Part shown: in pieces, positions 27,931-35,624 of the stretch
Numbering within the stretch: the stretch's first letter is position 1
Layout: every line of letters starts with the position of its first letter
NCBI GenBank assembly: GCA_021845505.1
Contig: JAJZVU010000008.1
Span: forward strand, 41,291-105,290
Origin: Pseudomonadota bacterium
Lineage (GTDB): Bacteria > Pseudomonadota > Gammaproteobacteria > Burkholderiales > Burkholderiaceae_C
Reading direction: 5' to 3'
DNA: 64,000 nt
Made by a program: the position numbers and the translations under genes
The notes under the pieces: generated by a model
What the model was told of the DNA's origin: nothing
What the model saw: only the letters and a program-made list of their open reading frames with translations
Database searches by the model: none

Positions 27931-28209
27931 CTAGTGGTAGTCCTGGTAGTCGACAAGCTCGGCGTCCGCACCATCGAAGCGGAACGTCAGGCGCCAATTG
28001 CCGTTCACCCACACCGACCAATGCCCGGCCAGCCGCCCGGCCAGCGGGTGCAGTCGCCACGCCGGCGCACTCATGTCCTGCTCGCTCCTGGCAGCATCCA
28101 GTGCGGTCAGCAGCAGCCGCAACCTGGGCGCATGGTGCGGCTGGATGCCGGCCTTGCTGCCCGTGCGGTAGAAGGCTTCCAGGCCCGCATGACGGAAGGT
28201 CCGGATCAT
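27931..28209 (-). CDS. higB: HigB-family toxin (RelE superfamily mRNA interferase)
   Basis: The 92-residue product matches the plasmid-maintenance 'killer' type: MIRTFRHAGLEAFYRTGSKAG at the start, LRLLLTALDAA in the middle, and RLHPLAGRLAGHWSVWVNGNWRLTFRF toward the end. HigB toxins cleave mRNA on the ribosome. The frame is open far upstream, but the family start is the ATG at 28209. A TACAAT -10 lies 6 bp before the start codon and there is no Shine-Dalgarno, so translation may be leaderless. Confidence 0.93.
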   Translation of the reverse strand: MIRTFRHAGLEAFYRTGSKAGIQPHHAPRLRLLLTALDAARSEQDMSAPAWRLHPLAGRLAGHWSVWVNGNWRLTFRFDGADAELVDYQDYH

Positions 28210-28215
28210 GATCCG

Positions 28216-28244
28216 ATTGTAACGCGTCGCGTAACACCTATCAG
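28216..28244 (-). promoter_or_regulatory. higBA promoter with overlapping inverted-repeat operator
   Basis: On the minus strand a -10 TACAAT (28221-28216) lies 17 bp from a weak -35 CTGATA (28244-28239). The imperfect inverted repeat GTTACGCG-A-CGCGTTAC (28235-28219) spans the spacer and enters the -10, which is where a HigA autorepressor would be expected to bind. The operator assignment is inferred. Confidence 0.55.
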
Positions 28245-28368
28245 TTGCGGGAGATCGTTGTGAATCCCCGGGGTGGTCGGAGCCTGCCGCGACGGGAACG
28301 AAGGGCTTCAACGGGCCGCGGCGAGCGAAGGCGAGCCCAACTCGTTGAAAAGTCTTGCTTGAATTCCG

Positions 28369-28413
28369 CTCATCATCCGTTGGTTGCGGGTTCGAGCCCC
28401 GCAGGGCCCACCA
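28369..28413 (+). pseudogene. tRNA-Ile2 3'-half fragment (putative att site)
   Basis: 45 nt match the 3' half of the tRNA at 27522-27597, from the anticodon loop to CCA. There are three changes: position 37 A to C, and a paired change in the T stem (GCCGG/CCGGC becomes GCGGG/CCCGC) that keeps the helix. No 5' half precedes it. Such fragments typically mark the far end of an element integrated at a tRNA 3' end, or a decayed tandem tRNA copy. Confidence 0.8.
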
Positions 28414-28731
28414 GCTTTCCCCGGACCGCGAGCGCTCGGACTGCCCGCGTCGGCTGCGAGGGCCTACGTCACCGGTGCGCTGTGCAGCGACAGTCCACGA
28501 TCTGCGCGGCCTCGACTTCGACCCCGGGAAACAAGCGCCCCTGGGCGTCGCCCCGCAGCGACCGCTGCCGGGCCGGATCGCCGCTCGACGGGCGCGGTCA
28601 TCGGCGACCGACGCAAGCAAGGCCCGGCAGCGCTCATCGCTCGGCGGGCGGCTTGCCGCAAGCTGCGCGCCTTGCGGCGCTTCGCTAGCATGCAGCCGCA
28701 TCGGCGGGCCGAGGCCCGCGGGAGGCAAAGC
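28414..28731 (+). other. Intergenic region, no gene recognised
   Basis: There are 318 bp between the tRNA fragment and the SDR gene. Frames are open but show no family features. The only clear signal is GGGAGG 7 nt before the SDR start at 28732. This may be old flanking sequence of the tRNA-linked insertion. Confidence 0.5.
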
Positions 28732-29508
28732 ATGCAACGTTGGGCGGTGGTGACCGGTGCGTCGGGAGGGATCGGGCTGGAGATCGCGCGCGAGCTGGCC
28801 GCGCGCGGCTACGCGCTGGTGCTGAGCGCGCGCAGCGGCGACAAGCTGCAGGCGCTGGCCGAGGAACTGCAGCGTACGCACGCGACCGCCACGCTGATCG
28901 CGGCGGTCGACCTGGGCCTGCCTGGCGGGGCCGACGAACTGGCGCGGCGCATCGAGCACGCCGGCATCGAGCCGAAGGTGCTGGTCAACAACGCCGGCAT
29001 CGGGTTGTTCGGCGATTTCGCCGACGCCGATCCGGTGCAGACGCGGGAAATGGTCGAGCTCAACGTGGCCGCGCCGACCCGGCTCACCCGCCTGCTGCTG
29101 CCGGCGCTGCTGCGCCAGGCCCCGGCGCGGGTGCTGAACGTCGCCAGCACCGCGGCCTTCCAGCCGGGGCCGGGAATGGCGGTGTATTTCGCCAGCAAGG
29201 CCTACGTGCTGTCGCTGGGGGAGGCGCTGGATGCCGAACTCGCGCCGCGCGGGGTGCGGGTGACGACCCTGTGCCCGGGGGCGACGCGAACCGACTTCGG
29301 CGCTCGCGCGCGCGGCGAGCGCTCGGCGCTGTTCGCCGCCGAGATGGCCAGCGCGGCCGCGGTGGCGCGCCATGGCGTGCGGGCGATGGAACGCGGGCAG
29401 CGGCTGGCCATCCACGGCCTGCTCAACCGCCTGCTGGCCTTCGGGGTGAAGTTCACGCCCCGCCGCCTCGCCACCGCGATCGCGGCGTGGAAGATCCGTC
29501 CGCTGTGA
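28732..29508 (+). CDS. SDR-family NAD(P)-dependent oxidoreductase
   Basis: A classical short-chain dehydrogenase of 258 residues: cofactor loop TGASGGIG (about 8-15), NNAG (about 85-88), catalytic Tyr/Lys in YFASK preceded by a serine in NVASTAAF, and a post-catalytic CPGATRTDF. The start at 28732 has GGGAGG 7 nt upstream; the longer open frame lacks support. The C terminus is hydrophobic and basic, as in the DltE/YqjQ-type cytosolic SDRs. The substrate cannot be inferred. It is convergent with the TRAP operon. Confidence 0.93.
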   Translation: MQRWAVVTGASGGIGLEIARELAARGYALVLSARSGDKLQALAEELQRTHATATLIAAVDLGLPGGADELARRIEHAGIEPKVLVNNAGIGLFGDFADADPVQTREMVELNVAAPTRLTRLLLPALLRQAPARVLNVASTAAFQPGPGMAVYFASKAYVLSLGEALDAELAPRGVRVTTLCPGATRTDFGARARGERSALFAAEMASAAAVARHGVRAMERGQRLAIHGLLNRLLAFGVKFTPRRLATAIAAWKIRPL

Positions 29509-29520
29509 GCCGCTGCCGCC

Positions 29521-30813
29521 TCAGCGCATCACCATGTGGTGGGGCAGGAACAGGGTCAGCGAGGGAAAGAAGTACAGCAGGTAGACCATCACCAGCTCGA
29601 TCGCGATGAAGGGCAGGATGCCCAGCATCATGCGGGTGATGGGGATTCCCGACACCGAAGACACGGTCACCAGGTTCAGCCCGGCGGGCGGGTGGATCTG
29701 GGCGATTTCCATGTTCACCGCGATCATCACCCCGAACTGAACCGGGTCGAGCCCGATCGCGCGGGCGATGGGGAAGAAGATCGGGATGGTCAGGATGGTC
29801 ATCGCCCCCGACTCGAGCACCGTGCCCAGCAGCAGGTCGGCCAGCACCATCGCGGTGAACACGGCCAGCGACCCGCCGGGCATGCCGGCGACCGCCGCGG
29901 CGATGTGCTGGGGCAACTGCAGGATGGCGCTGAAGCGGGCGAACACCGATCCGGTGCCGAAGATCAGCAGCAGCATCGACGAGGTCAGCGCGGCCGCGCG
30001 GCCGGCGCGCGCGATCTTGCGCAGGTCCAGCCGGCGCCTGAGCAGCCCCAGCGCCAGCACGTAGGCGCAGGCCACCGCGCCGGTCTCGGTGGGCGTGACC
30101 AGGCCGAAGTAGATGGAGGTGATGATGAACACCGGCAGCACGGCCACCGGCAGGCCGCGGCGCAGCACCCGCACGCGCTCGGCCCGGGTGTAGCTCGGAG
30201 CCGGCACGCGCGGTCGCGCCACCACCATCACGTACAGCGAGAACAGCAGCGCGAGCAGCAGCCCGGGCACCACGGTGGCCATGAACAGGCTGCCGATCGA
30301 GGTCTGGGTCAGCACCCCGTAGATGATCAGCGGCAGGCTCGGCGGCAGCAGGATGCCCAGCGTGCCCCCGGCCGACACCAGCACCCCGCGCAAGCGGTCG
30401 GGGTAGCCTTCGCGGGCCAGCACCGGCAGCGCGATCAGGCCGACGGTGACCGCGGTGACCGGGCTCGAACCGGTGATCCCCGCGAAGATGGCGCAGGTCA
30501 GGATCACCGCCACCCCCAGGCCGTTGGGCAGGCGGCCGATGCAGGCCTTGGCGAAATCGAACAGTTCGTCGCCCACCGCGGCTTCCTGGATGAGCATGGC
30601 GGCCAGCACGAACAGCGGGATGGTCACCAGCTCGAAGGTGTTCAGGCTCTGCCAGAGGAAGGACGTGAAGTCGGCCATGCCCTGGGTCGGTCCGAACATC
30701 AGCGCCAGGCCGGTGAAGGCCGACATGCCGATGGCGATGAAAATCGGCACGCCCAGCGCCATGAGGCCGAACATGGCCAGTGCCACCAGCAGCATCATGG
30801 CGTCCGACGGCAT
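29521..30813 (-). CDS. TRAP transporter large permease (DctM family)
   Basis: This 430-residue integral membrane protein has about 12 hydrophobic helices and family stretches such as GVPIFIAIGMSA, PLFVLAAMLIQ, GSSPVTAVTVGLIALPVL, GGTLGILLPPSLPLIIYG and IHPPAGLNLVTVSS. The large subunit forms the Na+-driven translocation path. It follows the small permease by 3 bp and is the last gene of the three-gene TRAP operon. Confidence 0.96.
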   Translation of the reverse strand: MPSDAMMLLVALAMFGLMALGVPIFIAIGMSAFTGLALMFGPTQGMADFTSFLWQSLNTFELVTIPLFVLAAMLIQEAAVGDELFDFAKACIGRLPNGLGVAVILTCAIFAGITGSSPVTAVTVGLIALPVLAREGYPDRLRGVLVSAGGTLGILLPPSLPLIIYGVLTQTSIGSLFMATVVPGLLLALLFSLYVMVVARPRVPAPSYTRAERVRVLRRGLPVAVLPVFIITSIYFGLVTPTETGAVACAYVLALGLLRRRLDLRKIARAGRAAALTSSMLLLIFGTGSVFARFSAILQLPQHIAAAVAGMPGGSLAVFTAMVLADLLLGTVLESGAMTILTIPIFFPIARAIGLDPVQFGVMIAVNMEIAQIHPPAGLNLVTVSSVSGIPITRMMLGILPFIAIELVMVYLLYFFPSLTLFLPHHMVMR

Positions 30814-30816
30814 GGC

Positions 30817-31353
30817 TCAGGAATGGCTGAGGAAGCGCTCGGCGGCGTCGTCCCAGCGCGGCGGCGCCAGCAGGTGGGCGACGCCCTGCAGCAGGATGGC
30901 CACGCCGCCGATGGGCAGCGCCAGTTGCGGCCAGAACTGCGGCACCGCGAGCAGGGTGTCGGAGCGCAGGCCCTCGACCCACGAGCCGTGCGCCATGTTC
31001 CAGCCGGCGAGGGTCAGCATCAGGCCGAACGCCGCCTCCAGCGCCGCCGACAGCAGCGCCAGCGGCAGCGCCAGCCTGGGAAACTTCTGCGCCAGCAGCG
31101 AGACCCGGAAGTGGTGTCCGGTATGCAGCCCGTAGCCCGACGCGGTGAAGGCGATCATCAGGATCGCGTAGCCGGTCATCTCGAACACCCACACCGGCGG
31201 CAGCTTGAGCTGGTCCATGACCACCTCGTACAGCACGGGCAGCGGCAGCACCAGCGCCAGCAGCCCCGACGCGATGCACAGCCAGCGCGTGGCCCGCGTC
31301 AACTGCCCGGCCAGCGCCACGCGCAGGCCGCCGCCGCGCTCAGCGCTGGGCAT
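30817..31353 (-). CDS. TRAP transporter small permease (DctQ family)
   Basis: The 178-residue membrane protein has four hydrophobic segments and a DctQ-like pattern (VFEMTGYAILMIAFTASGYGLHTGHHFRV). DctQ pairs with the large permease in the inner membrane. Its start overlaps the end of the binding-protein gene by 14 bp, and the DctM gene follows 3 bp later, so the three are surely one operon. Confidence 0.93.
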   Translation of the reverse strand: MPSAERGGGLRVALAGQLTRATRWLCIASGLLALVLPLPVLYEVVMDQLKLPPVWVFEMTGYAILMIAFTASGYGLHTGHHFRVSLLAQKFPRLALPLALLSAALEAAFGLMLTLAGWNMAHGSWVEGLRSDTLLAVPQFWPQLALPIGGVAILLQGVAHLLAPPRWDDAAERFLSHS

Positions 31354-32386
31354 CGAGGATCTGCTTGACCAGCGCCGGCGGATACTTGGCTTCCTGGGCG
31401 CGGGCCAGCGGCGCCAGCGCGGTCTTGAACGCCTTGTACGGTGCGCTGCCGGGCTCCAGTTCGGTGACGGTCATGCCATGCTGGTGCATTTCCCCGAGTT
31501 CGCGGCCGTAGGCGGCGACCATCGCCAGCGAGGCCTTGCGCCCCGCTTCGTGGCCGGCATCGAGCACCACCTTGCGCAGGTCCGGGGGCAAGGCTTCGAG
31601 CGAAGCCTTGTTCATCACGTAGCCGGTCATCAGGATGCCGAACAGGCCGTTGGTCGCCAGCAGGTCCTTGCCGACCTCGTACTCCTTCAGCCCGATCGCC
31701 CCCTCCAGGCCGCCGATGGCAGCCTGCACGGTGCCGCGCTGCAGCGCGGGGTAGACATCGGCCACGCCGATGGTCGACGGCGCGCCGCCCAGGGTCTGCA
31801 CGATCTGCGCGGTCAGGCGGTCGAACACCCGCACCGTCCGGCCCTTGAAGGCCGCCGGCGTGCCCATCGGGGAATTCGAGACGACGACCACCGGGCCGTT
31901 GTACAGCGCGGCCAGCAGCCGCACGCCATGCCTGGACATGTCGGCGTCGAAGGCCCCGAACAGCGGGGTGCCGGGCCCGATGATGCGCTGGAAATCCTTG
32001 CCGGTGGGCGAGAAGAACACCGTGTTCAGCGCCCCGGCGGTCGGCACGATCGACGCCCAGCTGCCGAGCAGGGTCAACGCGATGTCGACCACCCGCGACT
32101 GGATCGCCGACGGCACCGCGCGCTCGTCGACCAGCGATCCGGCGGGAAAGCTCTGCACGTTGATGCGTCCGTGCGAGCCCTTGGCGACGAGCTGCTGGAA
32201 CTCGGAGACGAAATCGGCGACCTGGGGGGCGTTCGGCGAACCCCAGGTAGCGAGTCGCAGGGTATATTGGCTGGAGGCCAGCGCCAGCTTCGGCACCGCC
32301 GCCGCCGCGGCCAGTCCGAGCGCGCCGCCGAGCAGGCGGCGGCGCTGCGTGGTGGGTCCTTCGCTACCGATGGGTTCGCCACTCAT
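31340..32386 (-). CDS. TRAP transporter substrate-binding protein (DctP family), Tat-type signal
   Basis: A periplasmic solute-binding protein of 348 residues. The N terminus has a twin-arginine-like leader (TQRRRLLGGALGLAAAAA, about 13-30), which suggests export by Tat or Sec. The DctP fold is seen in LRLATWGSPNAP, FPAGSLVDERAVPSAIQSRVVDIA and KGRTVRVFDR; the arginine there would contact a carboxylate ligand. The ATG at 32386 has GGAG 7 nt upstream. The ligand is unknown, probably an organic acid. A divergent GntR regulator lies 110 bp away. Confidence 0.92.
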   Translation of the reverse strand: MSGEPIGSEGPTTQRRRLLGGALGLAAAAAVPKLALASSQYTLRLATWGSPNAPQVADFVSEFQQLVAKGSHGRINVQSFPAGSLVDERAVPSAIQSRVVDIALTLLGSWASIVPTAGALNTVFFSPTGKDFQRIIGPGTPLFGAFDADMSRHGVRLLAALYNGPVVVVSNSPMGTPAAFKGRTVRVFDRLTAQIVQTLGGAPSTIGVADVYPALQRGTVQAAIGGLEGAIGLKEYEVGKDLLATNGLFGILMTGYVMNKASLEALPPDLRKVVLDAGHEAGRKASLAMVAAYGRELGEMHQHGMTVTELEPGSAPYKAFKTALAPLARAQEAKYPPALVKQILDAQR

Positions 32387-32495
32387 GCTTGTCTCCTCGA
32401 CGGCGGCCGCCGCGATGCGATGGCCGCGGCGATCCTGGAATTTTGAGAAGATGTTATGATACAAGTTAGGACCATGCAACACTTGCCTCGAGCCG
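32387..32495 (-). promoter_or_regulatory. Divergent control region between TRAP operon and gntR
   Basis: An AT-rich island (32437-32466) in this GC-rich gap contains GTTATGATACAAG, an imperfect dyad of the type bound by GntR/HutC repressors. It also has a plus-strand -10-like TATGAT (32455-32460). No convincing -35 was found for either direction. The position suggests joint control of transporter and regulator. Confidence 0.45.
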
Positions 32496-33365
32496 ATGGG
32501 TGACACGGTGAAACGACCCGACCCGCCCGCGGCGGCAAGCGGGTCGGTCGAATCGACGGACGCGGTCGAACGCCAGCCCGACCTGTTGCGTCAAAGCCCG
32601 CGGGCGCTGCACGAACAGCTCACCGACCGGCTGCGCGCCGAACTCGCGGCGGGCTATCGTCCAGGCGACAGGGTTCCCACCGAAGAGCAGATCATGCGCG
32701 CCCACGGCCTGAGCCGGGTCACGGTGCGACGGGCGCTGCAGACGCTGGTCGACGAGGGGCTGCTGGTGCGCCGCCAGGGCAAGGGCACCTTCCTCGCCGG
32801 TCGCCGGCCGCGGGTGGCGCATCGCATCGACCATTTCGGGCCCTTCCTCGACGCTTTCACCGCGTCCGGGGTCGAGGTCGATGTCACGCTGCTGGACTTC
32901 CGCTGGGAGGCCGCGGGCGCGCTGCCCGGCGGCTTCGGCGCTCGCAAGGGCAAGGCGCTGGTCTACGACCGGCTGTATAGCACCGACGGCTTCGCCCACG
33001 CGCTCAACCGCATCACCCTGCCGGGGTTGCTGGGCGAGGCGGTGACCCCGCGCCACGCCGAGGCGATGGGGGTCTACCAGATCCTGCGCGAGGTGCTGGG
33101 AATCACCCCGGCGCGCGCCGAGTTCGAGATCATCAGCGAATTGCCCGACATCGCGCTGGCGCGCAGCCTGCGCATCTCGCCCAGCACGCCGCTGCTGGTC
33201 CTCGACCGCACCAGCTTCGACTCCGGCGGCCGTGCCGTCGAGCACACCCGCCACCACCTGCTGCCCGAGGTCTACAGGCTGGTGTTCGACATCGACCCGC
33301 GCCAGCGACCGGTCGCCGCGGCGGCGCGCCCCGCCAGGGCCGGCGCTACACTGCCGCGACGATGA
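32496..33365 (+). CDS. GntR-family regulator, HutC subfamily (UTRA domain)
   Basis: The 289-residue protein has an N-terminal winged helix (about 35-105: PRALHEQLTDRLRAELAAG, PTEEQIMRAHGLSRVTVRRAL, LVRRQGKGTFLA) and a C-terminal UTRA ligand domain (VYDRLYSTDGFAHALNRITLP, LLVLDRTSFDSGGRAVEHTR). Being divergent from the TRAP operon, it probably represses it until the transported compound or a derivative binds. Its stop overlaps the start of the next gene (ATGA). Confidence 0.93.
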   Translation: MGDTVKRPDPPAAASGSVESTDAVERQPDLLRQSPRALHEQLTDRLRAELAAGYRPGDRVPTEEQIMRAHGLSRVTVRRALQTLVDEGLLVRRQGKGTFLAGRRPRVAHRIDHFGPFLDAFTASGVEVDVTLLDFRWEAAGALPGGFGARKGKALVYDRLYSTDGFAHALNRITLPGLLGEAVTPRHAEAMGVYQILREVLGITPARAEFEIISELPDIALARSLRISPSTPLLVLDRTSFDSGGRAVEHTRHHLLPEVYRLVFDIDPRQRPVAAAARPARAGATLPRR

Positions 33366-34171
33366 GCCTGCTGTTGTTCAAGGTCGCCGTGACGCCGCTG
33401 CTGGTGGTCGCCGCCACGCTGCTGCAGCGCCGCTTCGGCGGCGCGGTCGGAGGCCTGTTCACCGGCCTGCCGGTGACCTCGGCGCCGCTGTCGTTGTTCC
33501 TGGCGCTGCAATACGGGGCCTCGTTCGCCGCCCGCGCGGCGGTCGCCACGCTGCTCGGCCTGGCCGCGATGGCGGGTTTCTGCGCCGCCTACGCCCGCAT
33601 GGCGCGGGTCACGCGCTGGTTGCCGGCGCTGCTGGTCGCGGCGGCGGCGAGCGGCGTGCTGTTCGCGGTCGTTTCGCAGGTGCCGCAGCGCCCGGGACTG
33701 GCCGCCGCGGTGGTGTTCCCGGTGCTGCTCGGCGTGGTGCTGCTGATCGGACGCCCGCTGCCTGCGCAGGCCACGCCCAACCCCTGGTGGGACCTGCCCG
33801 CCCGTTCGGCCTTCGCGCTGAGCGCGGTACTGGCGATCACCGCCGCAGCCAACCACCTCGGCCCGACGTGGACCGGACTGCTGGCCACGCTGCCGGTGCT
33901 GTCGGCGATCATGGGCTCGTTCACCCACCGCATCGCCGGCGCCGAGGCCGCTCGTTCGCTGCTGCGGGGAATCGTCGTCGGCGCCCTCGGCGCAGCCAGC
34001 TTCAACCTGGTGGTCGCGCTGTCGGTGCAGCGCACCGCGGTCGCCTGGGCCTACGCATCGGCCGGTCTGTGCGCGCTGGCGGCGGCCGCCGCAGGCCACG
34101 CCGCCTTCGGCGCCGGCTGGCCGCCGCGACCCGGCTGGCGCGCTGCCGTGCAGAGGTTGCGGGAGCGCTGA
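33362..34171 (+). CDS. Polytopic membrane protein of unknown function
   Basis: I do not recognise the family. The 269-residue product has about 8 hydrophobic segments and two related stretches, GGLFTGLPVTSAPLSLFLAL (about 27-46) and GLLATLPVLSAIMGSFTH (about 174-191). This suggests two inverted or duplicated halves, as in small transporters. It overlaps gntR by 4 bp and the acetyltransferase gene by 3 bp (TGATG), so it is translated with both. Confidence 0.75.
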   Translation: MSLLLFKVAVTPLLVVAATLLQRRFGGAVGGLFTGLPVTSAPLSLFLALQYGASFAARAAVATLLGLAAMAGFCAAYARMARVTRWLPALLVAAAASGVLFAVVSQVPQRPGLAAAVVFPVLLGVVLLIGRPLPAQATPNPWWDLPARSAFALSAVLAITAAANHLGPTWTGLLATLPVLSAIMGSFTHRIAGAEAARSLLRGIVVGALGAASFNLVVALSVQRTAVAWAYASAGLCALAAAAAGHAAFGAGWPPRPGWRAAVQRLRER

Positions 34172-34698
34172 TGGACCACGCGATCGTGACTTGCAGCGTC
34201 GAGCGCCATGCCGATGCGATCCGCGACATCCTCAACGAGGCGATCGCCCATTCGACCGCGCTGTACGACTACCAGCCGCGCAGCGAGCAGAGCATGCGCG
34301 CCTGGTTCGAGGCCAAGCGCGCGGGCGGCTACCCGGTGCTGGGGGTCGAGGACCACGCGGGAACCCTGCTGGGATTCGGCAGCTACGGCAGCTTTCGCGC
34401 CTGGCCGGCCTACAAGTACACGGTCGAGCATTCGGTGTACGTGCATCGCGACCATCGCGGCCGCGGACTGGGCGAACTGCTGATGCGCGAACTCATCGCC
34501 AGCGCCAGGCGCGACGACCTGCACGCGCTGATCGGCGGCATCGACGCCGCCAACTCCGCCAGCATCGCGCTGCACCAGCGGCTGGGTTTCCGCCACGTCG
34601 GCACCCTGCCGCAAGTCGGCTTCAAGTTCGGGCGCTGGCTCGACCTGGCCTTCTACCAGCTGCTGCTGGATACCCCGCGCAACCCGGTCGACGGCTAG
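34171..34698 (+). CDS. GNAT N-acetyltransferase, phosphinothricin/methionine-sulfoximine type
   Basis: A 175-residue GNAT protein of the PAT/MddA group, which N-acetylates toxic glutamate analogues such as methionine sulfoximine or phosphinothricin. Signatures: ILNEAIAHSTALYDYQPRS, GFGSYGSFRAWPAYKYTVEHSVYV, the acetyl-CoA loop HRDHRGRGLGELLM, and ANSASIALHQRLGFRHVGTLPQVG. The substrate is inferred from the family. It is translationally coupled to the membrane protein upstream, so the two may act together in resistance or export. Confidence 0.9.
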   Translation: MDHAIVTCSVERHADAIRDILNEAIAHSTALYDYQPRSEQSMRAWFEAKRAGGYPVLGVEDHAGTLLGFGSYGSFRAWPAYKYTVEHSVYVHRDHRGRGLGELLMRELIASARRDDLHALIGGIDAANSASIALHQRLGFRHVGTLPQVGFKFGRWLDLAFYQLLLDTPRNPVDG

Positions 34699-34739
34699 TC
34701 CGCTGCGTCGGGGCCCCGCTCGGTGGACCGGACCCTCGT

Positions 34740-35624
34740 TCAGGCGGCGTCGGCCAGCCGCTGCGCGACCTGCGCCGACGACAGCGGCATGCCGTACCAG
34801 TAGCCCTGGGCATAGTCGCAGCCCAGGTCGGAGGTGATGGTCGCCTCGGCGGGTCCCTCGACGCCCTCGGCGACCACCTTCATGCGCAACTGGTGGGCCA
34901 TCTCGACGATCGAGGTCGTGATCGTCCGGTGGCGTTCGCTGTGCGCCAGGCAGCGGGTCAGCGAGCGGTCGAGCTTGAGGGTGTCGAGCTGGAACTGGCC
35001 GAGCATCGCCAGGTTGGAATAGCCGCTGCCGAAGTCGTCCAGCGCCAGCCGGAAGCCGGCATCCCCGAGCAGCCGCAGGTGGCGCGCCACCTGGTCCGGG
35101 CGCTGGGTCATCACCCTCTCGGTGATCTCCAGGGTCAGCGCATGCGCCGGCAGGCCGATGCCCTGCAGGTACTGCACCCACAGCTGCAGGGTCGAGCGAG
35201 ACGCCAGTTGCAGCGGCGACACGTTGACCGCGATGCGCACCGGCTGGCCGCTGGCCCGCCGCAGCCGCAGGCACTCGTCGGCCGCGGTGCGGAACACCCA
35301 GTCGCCTATGTGCAGGATCTGCCCGTTGTCCTCGGCCAGCGCGATGAAGGAGTCGGGCGCCACCGCGCCCAGCCGCGGGTGCTGCCAGCGCAGCAGCGCC
35401 TCGAACTGCGGAGGCCCGCCGTCGGGCATGCGCAGGATCGGCTGGTAGACCAGCCGGAACTGCCCGCGCTGCAGCGCCCGCCCGAGTTCGCCCTCGAATC
35501 CGCGCTGCGCGCCGCGCCCCGCCGCCACCGCGGAGACGCCGCAGACGCGCGGGCGCGGGGCGTCGGCGCACGCGCGCGGGCCGCGCTGCGCGCCGCGGGT
35601 CGCCAGCGGGCGCGGCTGGCGCAT
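34740..35624 (-). CDS. Stand-alone EAL-domain c-di-GMP phosphodiesterase
   Basis: The 294-residue product has a basic, disordered ~45-residue N terminus and one complete EAL domain. All catalytic residues are present: E75 in FEALLRW, N134 in NVSPLQL, E166 in LEITER, D196/D197 in LDDFGSGYSNL, K217 in KLDRS, E253 in VAEGVE and Q273 in QGYWYG. It should therefore hydrolyse c-di-GMP. It has no GGDEF, sensor or membrane segment. Its ATG overlaps the stop of the lipoprotein gene (TGATG), which indicates coupled expression. Confidence 0.93.
   Translation of the reverse strand: MRQPRPLATRGAQRGPRACADAPRPRVCGVSAVAAGRGAQRGFEGELGRALQRGQFRLVYQPILRMPDGGPPQFEALLRWQHPRLGAVAPDSFIALAEDNGQILHIGDWVFRTAADECLRLRRASGQPVRIAVNVSPLQLASRSTLQLWVQYLQGIGLPAHALTLEITERVMTQRPDQVARHLRLLGDAGFRLALDDFGSGYSNLAMLGQFQLDTLKLDRSLTRCLAHSERHRTITTSIVEMAHQLRMKVVAEGVEGPAEATITSDLGCDYAQGYWYGMPLSSAQVAQRLADAA

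Noticed and set aside
27598..28368. Integrase gene in the tRNA-flanked segment
   Set aside because: Only higA and higB are present; no tyrosine-recombinase motif in any frame.
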